Shown here: piece after piece, positions 27,992-36,772 of the stretch
Numbering within the stretch: position 1 is the stretch's first letter
Layout: each line of letters begins with the position of its first letter
From: Halanaerobium praevalens DSM 2228
Lineage (GTDB): Bacteria; Bacillota; Halanaerobiia; Halanaerobiales; Halanaerobiaceae
Assembly: GCF_000165465.1 (NCBI RefSeq)
Contig: NC_017455.1
Location: 1,054,001-1,118,000, forward strand
DNA length: 64,000 nucleotides
Direction: 5' to 3'
The notes under the pieces: generated by a model
Databases searched by the model: none
What the model was told of the DNA's origin: nothing
The model's input: the letters and a program-made list of their open reading frames with translations, nothing else
Position numbers and translations under genes: made by a program

Positions 27992-29294
27992 AGAAGCCCA
28001 AGAACTAATAGATTTTATTAATAATTCTCCAACAGCTTTTCATGCTACTCAAAATTTGGAAACTGAACTTTCAGCAAATGGTTTTATAAAATTAGATCCC
28101 AGTCAAAAATGGGATTTAAAAATTGGAGAAAAATATTTTGTAAGTCGTAATGATTCTGCACTAATTGCTTTTATTCCAGGTCAAGATTTTTTAGATCATG
28201 GTTTTAGAATTATTTCTGCCCATACTGATAGTCCAGCTCTTAAAATAAAGCCAGATCCATTAATTGAAAATGAAGGTCAGCTTGTTTTAAATACAGAAAT
28301 TTATGGTGGCCCGATTCTAAATACCTGGTATGATAGAGAACTCTCAATTGCTGGTAAAATTGTTTTAAAGTCTGAAAAATCTTTTGAATTAAAAGAAGAG
28401 TTGATTGATTTAGAAAAAAATATTGCTATTATTCCTAATTTAGCAATTCACTTAAATAGAGAGATTAATCAAAAAGCTAAAATAAATAAAAAGAAGGGCT
28501 TAAGAGCTCTAATAACCCAAACAAAAGCAAAAGAAAATAATTTAGCAGAAAAAGATGAATTAGATTTCAGTTTAAATAAGTTAATTACTCAAAATACTGA
28601 GTATGAGTTGACAGAGATTGTAGAAAGTGAATTATACCTTTATCCAAGTCAAAGAGCTCAATTTTTAGGAGCTGAAGCTGAATATATAGCCGCTAGAGCG
28701 CAAGATAATCTTTCGATGACTCATGCAGCTTTAAAAGCAATTAAAAGCTCTAAAACACATAAATGGACCCAGATGACTATTTTTTATGATAATGAAGAAA
28801 TAGGTAGTCAGACTCCTCAAGGAGCAGATTCACCTTTTGTCTCAAATTTGATTGAAAGAATAATTTATAATTTAGGAGCAAATAAAGAAGATTATTATAC
28901 AATTCTTGAAAAATCTTTTTTAGTTTCAGCTGATATGGCACATGCTGTTCATCCTAATTTTGGAGAAGAATCTGCTCAAAATAATAGAGCATTTTTAAAT
29001 CAAGGACCAGTTATTAAATATAATGCTAATTTAAAATATACGACTCATGCTACTACAGCTGGTGTCTTAATTGATTTAATGGATAAAAATGATATTTCTT
29101 ATCAAATTTATACTAATCGCAGTGACAAAAAAGGTGGTTCTACAATTGGCCCTATTGCTGCAACTCAGTTAGGAATTAAAAGCATAGATCTAGGTAATCC
29201 ACTTTTAGCTATGCACTCTAGTAGGGAATTAGGTGGAAGTTTAGATCACAAACAAATGATAAAATTAATGAAATTATTTTTAAAAGAAGATTAA
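27984..29294 (+). CDS. M18 family aminopeptidase
   Basis: Zinc aminopeptidase of the aspartyl aminopeptidase type. 436 residues, matching bacterial ApeB-like proteins: the HTDSPALKIKP ligand region near 81, YDNEEIGSQTPQGA near 265, SADMAHAVHPNF near 316, and the C-terminal MHSSRELGGSLDHKQM with a histidine ligand. The ATG lies inside the end of pepV (overlap ATGCATAA) with GGGAG upstream. The two genes form a peptide-degradation pair. Confidence 0.95.
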   Translation: MHKEAQELIDFINNSPTAFHATQNLETELSANGFIKLDPSQKWDLKIGEKYFVSRNDSALIAFIPGQDFLDHGFRIISAHTDSPALKIKPDPLIENEGQLVLNTEIYGGPILNTWYDRELSIAGKIVLKSEKSFELKEELIDLEKNIAIIPNLAIHLNREINQKAKINKKKGLRALITQTKAKENNLAEKDELDFSLNKLITQNTEYELTEIVESELYLYPSQRAQFLGAEAEYIAARAQDNLSMTHAALKAIKSSKTHKWTQMTIFYDNEEIGSQTPQGADSPFVSNLIERIIYNLGANKEDYYTILEKSFLVSADMAHAVHPNFGEESAQNNRAFLNQGPVIKYNANLKYTTHATTAGVLIDLMDKNDISYQIYTNRSDKKGGSTIGPIAATQLGIKSIDLGNPLLAMHSSRELGGSLDHKQMIKLMKLFLKED

Positions 29295-29297
29295 GCT

Positions 29298-29341
29298 AAA
29301 CTTTAGTGGCTGATACTTACAGTATCAGCCCTAGTTTTAAT
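29298..29341 (+). terminator. Intrinsic terminator after the M18 peptidase
   Basis: GGCTGATACT (29308-29317) pairs with AGTATCAGCC (29321-29330) around TAC, followed by a T-rich stretch. Confidence 0.85.
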
Positions 29342-29370
29342 TAATTTTTTTAAAAAGAAAGGAGAAAAAA

Positions 29371-30591
29371 ATGAATAGCTTTAACTTTTCTAAACTAGAA
29401 AATCGCCAAAACACTATGTCAATTAAATGGGATAAAAGAGAGGCTATTTTTGGGAATAAAGATATTCTACCACTTTGGGTTGCAGATTCTGACTGGCAAA
29501 CAGCACCTTTAATTAAAGCTGAATTAATTAAAAGAGCCCAAACTGGAATTTTTGGTTATAGTTTTCCTAATCAAAGTATTAAAACCACTATTTACAATTG
29601 GTTAAAAAATAGATTTGATTTAGAAATAGAAAAAGAATGGCTTGTTTTTGGAACAGGTGTTGTTCCAGCAATTAATTTTGCTTTAAAAACGATTACTAAA
29701 GCAAATGAGGCTGTAATTATTCAACCACCTGTTTATAGGCCATTTTTTGAAGCAGTTAAAAATAATAATTGTCAACTTATTAAAAATAATCTAGTCAAAA
29801 AAAATAATTATTATCAAATGGACTTAGTTCAGCTTAAAAAACAAATAAAAGCTCATAAAAAAAAGGGAATCAAAGTCAAAGCTTTAATTTTTTGCAGTCC
29901 TCATAATCCAGTAGGGAGGGTTTGGAAGAAAAAAGAGTTACTTGCTTTATTACGTTTATTAAAAAAAGAAGATATTTATCTTTTAAGTGATGAAATTCAT
30001 GCTGATTTAGTTTATTCTAATTATCAACACCAGCCATTACTTAAACTTTTATTAGCAAAAGCTGAATTTAAAGAGTATCGAAAAAAAGTGATTTCTTTTA
30101 TGTCAGCCAGTAAAACTTTTAATATAGCAGGTTTACATACTTCCTATACTCTAATTGAAGCAAAAGAGTTAAGAAAAGCTTATCAAAAAACAAAAGCAGG
30201 TTTTGCAACATCTAATAGTCCTTTTGGTCTATTAGCTCTAAAAACAGCCTATAATGAAGGTGAAAAGTGGCTGGAAGCACAGCTTAAATATTTAGAAGCA
30301 AATTATAGGTTTTTGCAAAAATATATTAAAGAAAATATTAAAGAAATTAAAGTTAGCAAAGCAGAAGGAACTTATTTAGTTTGGCTAGACTGTAGTCAAT
30401 TAGGTTTTACAAGTGATCAAAAATTAATTGAGTTTATGAATCAAAAAGCAGGAGTCGGCCTTAATCCTGGAATTTGGTTTGGAAAAGAGTCAGGTTCAAT
30501 GCATTTGCGTTTAAATTTAGCCTGTCCTCAAGCTAGATTAAAAAAGGCTTTAACTAAAATAAAGAAAGCAGTTAAAAATCGATCTAAATAA
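29371..30591 (+). CDS. PatB/MalY-type PLP-dependent C-S lyase (cystathionine beta-lyase-like)
   Basis: Fold-type I aminotransferase-family enzyme, probably cleaving C-S bonds of cystathionine or cysteine. 406 residues. Family signature LPLWVADSDWQ at the N-terminus, the SPHNPVGRVW motif with the PLP-contacting Asn, LLSDEIHADLVY with the PLP Asp, and SASKTFNIAG with the Schiff-base Lys. ATG start behind AAAGGAG after a terminator, so it begins a new unit. Substrate preference cannot be read from the sequence. Confidence 0.92.
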   Translation: MNSFNFSKLENRQNTMSIKWDKREAIFGNKDILPLWVADSDWQTAPLIKAELIKRAQTGIFGYSFPNQSIKTTIYNWLKNRFDLEIEKEWLVFGTGVVPAINFALKTITKANEAVIIQPPVYRPFFEAVKNNNCQLIKNNLVKKNNYYQMDLVQLKKQIKAHKKKGIKVKALIFCSPHNPVGRVWKKKELLALLRLLKKEDIYLLSDEIHADLVYSNYQHQPLLKLLLAKAEFKEYRKKVISFMSASKTFNIAGLHTSYTLIEAKELRKAYQKTKAGFATSNSPFGLLALKTAYNEGEKWLEAQLKYLEANYRFLQKYIKENIKEIKVSKAEGTYLVWLDCSQLGFTSDQKLIEFMNQKAGVGLNPGIWFGKESGSMHLRLNLACPQARLKKALTKIKKAVKNRSK

Positions 30592-30617
30592 TTAATTTTA
30601 AGGAAGGAAGTTGTATT

Positions 30618-31832
30618 TTGGCAAAAGTTATTATTATTGGTGGTGGCCCAGCAGGTATGATGGCTGCTTTAAGAGCTGCTAAAAATCAAAATGAAGTTTT
30701 TTTAATTGAAAAAAATAAAAATTTAGGTAAAAAATTATTAATCACAGGTAAAGGGCGCTGTAATTTAACCAATTATTCTGATTTGAATAATCATATAAAA
30801 AATATAGTTGATCAGCCTGAGTTTATGTATAGTTCATTAGCAGAATTTGATGCTTATCGACTTTATTATTTTTTTGAGGGACTAGGTTTAAAACTTAAAA
30901 TAGAAAGAGGAGACAGAGTTTTTCCAAAATCAAATCGTTCTCAATCAGTTTTAAGAGTTTTACAAAAAGAATTATATAAAAATGAAGTTAAAATAATTAC
31001 AGATCAAGTTATTGAAATTTTGACTGAAGCTCAGACAGCAGTTGGGGTTAAATTGAAATTTGGAGGCCAACTAAAAGCAGATAAAATAATTTTGGCAGCA
31101 GGTGGAGCTTCTTATCCTCAAACTGGTTCAGATGGGAGTGGTTTTAAATTAGCTAAAGCTTTAGGCCATCAAATAACTAAGCCGGAACCTGGCCTTTGTG
31201 GTTTAAAAACAAAAAACAAGTTAATTTATGAAGCTGAATCTTTAAAATTAAAGTATATTGAACTTAAATTATTAAAGAATGAAAAAGAAATCTATAGTGT
31301 TTTTGGAGACTTAAATATTAGAGAAGATTATTTAGATGGCCCTTTAGTTATTTCTGCTTCAATGTTTATTGATCAAAATCCAGCTGATTATCAATTAGAA
31401 ATCGATTTAAAACCTGCTTTAGACTATCAAAGCCTTGATCAAAGAATTTTAAGAGATTTTGAGAAATATGCAAATAAATTTTTTGCTAATAGTTTAGGAG
31501 ACTTATTACCCCAAAAATTAATTCCCGTAATTATTAAAAGTTCTTCTATTGCTTATAATAAAACAGTAAACCAGATTACTGCAGCTGAAAGGGAAGAACT
31601 GTTATCCTTATTAAAGAGTTTTAAAATTGAAATTAAGGCTAAAAAAGGATTTAAAAGGTCAATTGTAACCAGAGGTGGAGTAAATACTGCAGAAATTAAT
31701 CCTAAAACTTTGGCATCCAAATTAATTGAAAACTTATATTTTGCGGGAGAGGTAATTGATGTAGCAGCTTTAACTGGGGGCTATAACTTACAAATAGCTT
31801 TTGCTACTGGTTATAAAGCAGGTAGTAATTAA
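30618..31832 (+). CDS. BaiN/HI0933-like FAD flavoprotein
   Basis: 404 residues. N-terminal FAD Rossmann motif IIGGGPAGMMAA, the family hallmark KKLLITGKGRCNLTNYSD, an internal domain with GDLNIREDYLDGP, and the C-terminal FAGEVIDVAALTGGYNLQIAFATG FAD-contact segment split around the loop. This widespread family includes the bile-acid enzyme BaiN, but most members have no known substrate. TTG start behind AAGGAAGGAAG, 27 nt after the C-S lyase gene, so probably in the same transcript. Confidence 0.92.
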   Translation: MAKVIIIGGGPAGMMAALRAAKNQNEVFLIEKNKNLGKKLLITGKGRCNLTNYSDLNNHIKNIVDQPEFMYSSLAEFDAYRLYYFFEGLGLKLKIERGDRVFPKSNRSQSVLRVLQKELYKNEVKIITDQVIEILTEAQTAVGVKLKFGGQLKADKIILAAGGASYPQTGSDGSGFKLAKALGHQITKPEPGLCGLKTKNKLIYEAESLKLKYIELKLLKNEKEIYSVFGDLNIREDYLDGPLVISASMFIDQNPADYQLEIDLKPALDYQSLDQRILRDFEKYANKFFANSLGDLLPQKLIPVIIKSSSIAYNKTVNQITAAEREELLSLLKSFKIEIKAKKGFKRSIVTRGGVNTAEINPKTLASKLIENLYFAGEVIDVAALTGGYNLQIAFATGYKAGSN

Positions 31833-31836
31833 ATAA

Positions 31837-31870
31837 AAAAACCGCAGCCAGCTGACTGCGGTTATCTTTT
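31837..31870. terminator. Terminator between the flavoprotein gene and convergent ylbF
   Basis: AACCGCAG (31840-31847) pairs with CTGCGGTT (31856-31863). It has A-runs before and a T-rich tail after, so it can act in both directions. Confidence 0.85.
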
Positions 31871-31890
31871 CTTTCAAATTTTATAAATAA

Positions 31891-32238
31891 TTACTCAGCG
31901 TCTTCATCTTTGCCTTGAAGTTTGTGAGTTATTACCTGATTTACAGAATTCATTAATTGGTTAAAGTGATTTTGAGCTTCATAGAATTCAGAGATTTTTT
32001 CATTTTTCTTCATTTTTTGTTCCATCATCTGTAATTCTTGTTTTTTCTCATCACTAATCTGCTTACCGTTTTGCTGCATCATTTGAACTTGCTGATACTT
32101 AGCATTCAAATTATCAAGCATTGATTTTGCATCTTCATCTGCAACCATAGTTGCTTCTTTTTCTTTTAATTCTTGAAATTCTTGTGATTCAACAATTGCT
32201 TCTGCAAGATTTTCCGCATATTCCATAACTGTTGCCAT
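31891..32238 (-). CDS. YlbF/YmcA family regulator
   Basis: 115 residues, all helical, rich in Glu, Gln, Lys and Met, with the Com_YlbF-type start YAENLAEAIVESQEFQELKEKE and internal MLDNLNAKYQQVQ. In Bacillus subtilis YlbF, YmcA and YaaT form a complex that steers RNase Y cleavage; RNase Y is encoded at 61.4 kb in this window. SD GAGGTG precedes the ATG on the minus strand. Whether it is orthologous to YlbF or YmcA cannot be decided by eye. It is a single minus-strand gene between plus-strand units. Confidence 0.85.
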   Translation of the reverse strand: MATVMEYAENLAEAIVESQEFQELKEKEATMVADEDAKSMLDNLNAKYQQVQMMQQNGKQISDEKKQELQMMEQKMKKNEKISEFYEAQNHFNQLMNSVNQVITHKLQGKDEDAE

Positions 32239-32347
32239 TTAATTTCACCTCATATTTAGATTTCTGTTATTTTCTAACAACCATATTTATGTTAACATTC
32301 ACTAGAACTTATGTCAAATGGCTCTAATTTAAGAAGGAGGATTTATT

Positions 32348-33535
32348 ATGTCAAAAGTATTAAAAATTGAAGTTTATTCTAAAGATTGGTGTCCTTATTG
32401 TAAAAAGGCTAAAGCTTTTTTGAAAAGTAAAAATTTAGATTTTCAAGAAATTGATATTAAAAAAGAAAATAATTATGAGGTGATGAAAAAAAGAACAAAT
32501 AATAAAACTGTTCCTCAAATTATTATTAATAACCAAAGTTTAGGTGGTTATGATGACTTAATCGAATTAGAAAAAACGGGGGAATTAAATAAAATTTTGG
32601 GAGTGAAAACAAAAGATTTATCGCAAACAGAATGGGAATTAATCATTTTAGGAGCTGGGCCAGCAGCTTTAAATGCAGCTCTATATGCTGCTCGCAAAGG
32701 AATTAAACTTTTAGTTTTAACTCAAGATATAGGTGGTCAGGTGATTACAACTAATGAGATTGATAATTATTTAGGTAAAGCAGGAACTAATGGAGCTGAT
32801 TTAATTGCTGATTTTTGGGATCATCTTGCTAAATATGAAGTTAAAACAGTAATTGGAGAAGAAGTAATAGCAATTAAAGAAAAAGCAAATAAAAAAATAA
32901 TTGAAACTAATAATAAGAAAAAATATTCAAGTCAAGCAGTAATTATTGCAACTGGAGCTAAAAAAAGACATTTAGGTTTAAAACAAGAATATGTTTTAAC
33001 TGGTAAAGGAGTTCATTATTGTGCTAGTTGTGATGCTTTTTTATATAAAGAACAACCAGTAGCTGTAGTTGGTGGGGGTAACTCTGGTTTAGAAGCAGCA
33101 CTTGATTTAGCCAATATTGGCTCAGAAGTTGATTTAATTGAGTTAGAGTCTAAATTAATGGGAGATCAATATTTACAAAATAAGGTTAAAGCAAATAAAA
33201 ATATAAGAGTACACACTGAAACTACTGTAGATCAAATAATTGGGGAAGAAAAATTAGAATCGATTATTATAAAAAACGCTAAAGATCAAAGTACTAAAGA
33301 ATTAAATGTGAATGCTTTATTTATTGAAATTGGTTTGATTGCTAATAGTAGTTTTGCTAAAAACTTAGTTGAAACTAATAAGCAGCAAGAAATTATTATT
33401 GATCAGCAAAATCAAACAGCTGCTAAAGGAATTTGGGCTGCAGGGGATGTAACTAATATTATTGATAAACAAATAATTATTTCAGCAGCTGAAGGAGCTA
33501 AGGCAGCTCTTAGAGTTAATCAATATTTAGCTTAA
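32348..33535 (+). CDS. Glutaredoxin-thioredoxin reductase fusion
   Basis: 395 residues. Residues 5-84 form a glutaredoxin domain with the CPYC active site (Cys15, Cys18) and the TVPQIII cis-Pro motif. Residues 97-395 form a thioredoxin reductase: FAD motif GAGPAA (102-107), redox pair CASC (Cys225, Cys228), NAD(P)H-binding VVGGGNSGLEAA, and C-terminal AAGDVTN. The fusion would let the reductase pass electrons to its own glutaredoxin. ATG start behind AAGAAGGAGG. Followed by a strong terminator, so it is monocistronic. Confidence 0.93.
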   Translation: MSKVLKIEVYSKDWCPYCKKAKAFLKSKNLDFQEIDIKKENNYEVMKKRTNNKTVPQIIINNQSLGGYDDLIELEKTGELNKILGVKTKDLSQTEWELIILGAGPAALNAALYAARKGIKLLVLTQDIGGQVITTNEIDNYLGKAGTNGADLIADFWDHLAKYEVKTVIGEEVIAIKEKANKKIIETNNKKKYSSQAVIIATGAKKRHLGLKQEYVLTGKGVHYCASCDAFLYKEQPVAVVGGGNSGLEAALDLANIGSEVDLIELESKLMGDQYLQNKVKANKNIRVHTETTVDQIIGEEKLESIIIKNAKDQSTKELNVNALFIEIGLIANSSFAKNLVETNKQQEIIIDQQNQTAAKGIWAAGDVTNIIDKQIIISAAEGAKAALRVNQYLA

Positions 33536-33579
33536 ATTTGGGCTTTAAGTTTATAATTATTAAATATTGTATTTTATTT

Positions 33580-33615
33580 AAAAGGCCATTTCTAAAATTG
33601 AAATGGCCTTTTAAA
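33580..33615 (+). terminator. Intrinsic terminator after the glutaredoxin-reductase fusion
   Basis: AAAAGGCCATTTC (33580-33592) pairs exactly with GAAATGGCCTTTT (33600-33612). Confidence 0.88.
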
Positions 33616-33634
33616 AAGTTTAACTTAAAGAAAT

Positions 33635-33663
33635 TTGCCAGATATTATAATCATCTGTATAAT
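33635..33663 (+). promoter_or_regulatory. Probable sigma-A promoter of acyP
   Basis: TTGCCA, a 17-bp spacer and a perfect TATAAT. The start site would be only about 15 nt before the acylphosphatase SD, giving a very short leader. Confidence 0.65.
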
Positions 33664-33686
33664 GTAAACAGACGGAGGTGTTAGTA

Positions 33687-33968
33687 ATGACTGTCAAAAA
33701 AGTTCAAAAACAAATATTTATTTCAGGTAGAGTGCAGGGAGTAGGTTTTAGAGCTTTTTGTCAAAAACAAGCATCTGCTTTAAAAATTAAAGGTTGGGTT
33801 AAAAATCTTAAAGATAGTCGAGTAGAAGCTGTGATTGAAGGAAAGGAAACTAATATTAGGCAGATGATTAAGAAATTAAAAAAAGGGCCATCATTTGCTA
33901 GAGTAGATAATCTTAAAATTATAGACAGAGATTTAACTGGTTTTAATAATTTTGAAATAAAATATTAA
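33687..33968 (+). CDS. acyP: Acylphosphatase
   Basis: Hydrolyses acyl phosphates. 93 residues, the standard size, with the signature GRVQGVGFRAF (active-site Arg) and GWVKNLKDSRVEAVIEG (catalytic Asn). The start is ATG 33687, 7 nt after GGAGGTG; a GTG at 33678 overlaps the SD and is rejected. The nicotinamidase gene follows 39 nt later. Confidence 0.96.
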   Translation: MTVKKVQKQIFISGRVQGVGFRAFCQKQASALKIKGWVKNLKDSRVEAVIEGKETNIRQMIKKLKKGPSFARVDNLKIIDRDLTGFNNFEIKY

Positions 33969-34007
33969 TTTTCTTTTAATAATTTAATTAAATCAGAGGT
34001 GAAAAAA

Positions 34008-34604
34008 ATGAACAAAGCTTTAATTGCGGTTGATTTACAAAATGATTTTTATGAAAATGGTAATTTAGGAGTAAAAGAAGCCTCTAAGATTAATCAAACA
34101 GTTAATAGATATTTAGCAGCAAAGGAATATAAACTAATTGTAGCTTCACAAGATTGGCATCCAGAATCTCATTTAAGTTTTGCAGTTAATCATAATCAAA
34201 AACCATATACCCCTTATAATGAGCAGAAAGGACTCGGACCTCTATTATGGCCTAAACATTGTGTGCAAAATTCTGAAGGAGCTGAGTTCCAAGCTGATAT
34301 AGAAACTAAATACTTTGATTATATATTAAGAAAAGGTAGTTTAAAGAAAGTAGATAGTTATTCTGCTTTTTATGATAATGATGGGAGTGATTTGGGTTTA
34401 GCCGGCTTATTAAAGTCTTTAGCAGTTAAAGAAGTAGATATTTTAGGTTTAGCATTTGATTATTGTGTTAAATTTACTGCTTTAGATAGTATTAAAAATG
34501 ATTTTAAAACAAATATTATTTTAAAGGCAACTAAAGCTGTCAATAAAGAAAATGTAGCTGAGGTTAAAGCAGAATTAAAAGAGGCAGGAGTCAACTTTAA
34601 ATAA
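34008..34604 (+). CDS. pncA: Nicotinamidase-like cysteine hydrolase
   Basis: Isochorismatase-fold amidase that probably converts nicotinamide to nicotinate in NAD salvage. About 198 residues with the triad Asp in VDLQNDF, Lys in RKGSLKKVDSYSAF, and Cys in LAFDYCVKFTALD. The metal-site DWHPESHLSF and WPKHCVQNSEGAEF are typical of PncA rather than generic isochorismatases. The start is ATG 34008 behind AGAGGTG. A weak AT-rich hairpin follows the gene. Confidence 0.92.
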   Translation: MNKALIAVDLQNDFYENGNLGVKEASKINQTVNRYLAAKEYKLIVASQDWHPESHLSFAVNHNQKPYTPYNEQKGLGPLLWPKHCVQNSEGAEFQADIETKYFDYILRKGSLKKVDSYSAFYDNDGSDLGLAGLLKSLAVKEVDILGLAFDYCVKFTALDSIKNDFKTNIILKATKAVNKENVAEVKAELKEAGVNFK

Positions 34605-34622
34605 AGTCTGAACTTTATTTAA
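34599..34622 (+). terminator. Weak AT-rich hairpin at the end of pncA
   Basis: AAATAAAGT pairs with ACTTTATTT around CTGA, overlapping the stop codon. No clear T-run follows, so it may only partly terminate. Confidence 0.4.
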
Positions 34623-34673
34623 GGTTAAAGTTTGAAATTAAAATAAAATAATAAGTAAAAAGGAGAGATTTAT

Positions 34674-35813
34674 TTGCAAAAGATAGAAATTATGGCAACA
34701 AGTACTTTTGGTATGGAAGCCTTAGTCAAAAAAGAAGTAAAAAAATTGGGATATGAAATTACCGAAGTGAAAAATGGAAGAGTTACTTTTATCGGTGATT
34801 TGGAAGCAATAGCAAGGGCAAATTTATGGTTAAGAACAGCTGAAAGAGTTCTAGTTAAAATTGGAGAGTTTAAAGCCAGAGACTTTGATCAGCTTTATGA
34901 GGGAGTTAAAGCTTTAGATTGGCCGCAGTGGTTACCTGAAAATGCAGAATTTCCAGTTAGTGCTAAATCGATCGATTCTAAATTAAGTAGTGTTCCAACT
35001 TGTCAATCTGTTACTAAAAAGGCAGTTGTTGATAATTTAAAAGCAGAATATGGAATTAGTTGGTTTGATGAAGATGGCCCACTTTATCCAATTGAACTTG
35101 CTTTATATAAGGATAGGGCCATTTTGACTATTGATAGTTCAGGTAGTGGACTGCATAAAAGAGGCTATAGAGAATTATCAGTTACTGCACCTATCCAAGA
35201 AACTATAGCAGCTGGTCTTGTTTATTTAAGTCGTTGGGATCAAGATAGAATTTTAATTGATCCTTTTTGTGGTTCAGGTACTATTTTAATTGAAGCAGCT
35301 ATGATGGCTAAAAATCAGGCTCCAGGTTTAAAAAGAAAATTTAATTCTGAAAAATGGCCTATTTTTAAGGACTTTGAATGGCCCCGGGCGCGTGTAGAAG
35401 CTAAAAAAGCTAAAAAAATCAATGTTGAGCCTCGCTTAATTATGGGTTATGATTATGATCCAGAAGCAATAAGCATTGCACGTTACCATGCCCAACAAGC
35501 AGGAGTAGAAGAAATTATTCATTTTCAAGAACAAGATTTTAAAGAGTTCTCTACTAATCGAAAATATGGTTATGTGATTACTAATCCTCCTTATGGAGAG
35601 AGAATGGGAGAAAAAGAAGAAGTAGAGGATTTATATAAATTAATGGGAGAAAAGTTTTTAGAATTAGAAACTTGGTCTTATTATATTATTACTTCTCACT
35701 CTAAATTTGAAAAAGTATTTGGTAAAGAAGCAAGTAAAAGAAGGAAGCTTTATAATGGGGGAGTAGAAACTCAGTATTATCAATATTATGGACCTTGGCC
35801 ACCAAAGAATTAG
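34674..35813 (+). CDS. THUMP-domain class I rRNA/tRNA methyltransferase (RlmL/YpsC type)
   Basis: 379 residues. N-terminal ferredoxin-like and THUMP RNA-binding regions (about 1-160), then a Rossmann methyltransferase with the SAM site DPFCGSGTILIEAA near 200 and the amino-methylation motif TNPPYGERMG near 302, indicating N2-guanine methylation. It matches the Bacillus YpsC group, predicted to methylate 23S rRNA. TTG start behind AAAAGGAGAG. Cytoplasmic. The target nucleotide is inferred, not shown. Confidence 0.9.
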   Translation: MQKIEIMATSTFGMEALVKKEVKKLGYEITEVKNGRVTFIGDLEAIARANLWLRTAERVLVKIGEFKARDFDQLYEGVKALDWPQWLPENAEFPVSAKSIDSKLSSVPTCQSVTKKAVVDNLKAEYGISWFDEDGPLYPIELALYKDRAILTIDSSGSGLHKRGYRELSVTAPIQETIAAGLVYLSRWDQDRILIDPFCGSGTILIEAAMMAKNQAPGLKRKFNSEKWPIFKDFEWPRARVEAKKAKKINVEPRLIMGYDYDPEAISIARYHAQQAGVEEIIHFQEQDFKEFSTNRKYGYVITNPPYGERMGEKEEVEDLYKLMGEKFLELETWSYYIITSHSKFEKVFGKEASKRRKLYNGGVETQYYQYYGPWPPKN

Positions 35814-35836
35814 TTAGAGAAAAGTGAGTGATAAAA

Positions 35837-36772
35837 ATGTTTAGACTAAGAGAGTATTTTCCTTATTTAGCTGGTTTAACTTTCAGTTTAGTTTTTGGAT
35901 TTTCATTTTTATTCATCAAGGAGGGATTGGAGTTAATGACTCCATTCCACTTACTTGGTTTTCGTTTTGCTATAGCATTTTTGTGTTTAAGCTTATTAAG
36001 ACTCTTAGGCTTAATAGAAATTAATTTAAAAAACAAGAATTTAAAAAAATTGTTTTTATTATCTTTATTTCAACCAGGTATTTATTTTATCTTTGAAACT
36101 ACTGGTATGTTATATACTAATTCTTCTGAAGCAGGAATGATGATTGCTTTAACTCCAATTGCAGTAACCATTTTAGCTATTTTTATTTTAAATGAAAAAC
36201 CGAGTATCAAGCAGAGTTTTTTTATAGTTTTATCAGTTATTGGAGTTTTTTTTATTATTTTCAATCGAGGTACAAGTAATATTGAAGGAAATTATTTAGG
36301 TTTAATTTTATTAGGAGTAGCTGTTATTGCAGCTGCTTTTTATAATATTATTTCTAGACAGTTATCATTAGAGTTTAAACCTGTAGAAATTACATATGTG
36401 ATGATGGGCTTTGGTGCTTTATTATTTAATAGTGTGGCTCTTTTTAGACAAGGTTTTGCTTTAGAAAGTTATTTTAGTTTGTTGGCAAATAAGAGTGTTT
36501 TAATTTCAGTAATTTATTTAGGAGTTTTTTCTTCAGTAGTTGCTTTTTTTATGATGAATTATACTCTTTCTAAGATTACTGCTGCTGAATCGGCAGTTTT
36601 TGCTAATTTAACAACAGTTGTTTCAATATTTGCTGGAGTAGTATTTAGAAATGAATCATTTTTTAAATTCCAACTAGTAGGAGCTATTTTAATAATAATT
36701 GGAGTCTGGGGAACAAACTATTTTGCTAAGGCTGTAATTAAGAAAGGAGAAGATATATATGAGAAAGTATAA
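35837..36772 (+). CDS. EamA family (drug/metabolite) transporter
   Basis: About 311 residues with ten predicted membrane segments in two EamA repeats, the first starting YLAGLTFSLVFGFSFLFIKEG and the second near residue 155. Members export amino acids or other metabolites; the substrate cannot be read here. The start is placed at ATG 35837; a GTG at 35828 is a possible alternative. Its end overlaps asd by 14 nt, which suggests coupling with aspartate-family metabolism. Confidence 0.88.
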   Translation: MFRLREYFPYLAGLTFSLVFGFSFLFIKEGLELMTPFHLLGFRFAIAFLCLSLLRLLGLIEINLKNKNLKKLFLLSLFQPGIYFIFETTGMLYTNSSEAGMMIALTPIAVTILAIFILNEKPSIKQSFFIVLSVIGVFFIIFNRGTSNIEGNYLGLILLGVAVIAAAFYNIISRQLSLEFKPVEITYVMMGFGALLFNSVALFRQGFALESYFSLLANKSVLISVIYLGVFSSVVAFFMMNYTLSKITAAESAVFANLTTVVSIFAGVVFRNESFFKFQLVGAILIIIGVWGTNYFAKAVIKKGEDIYEKV

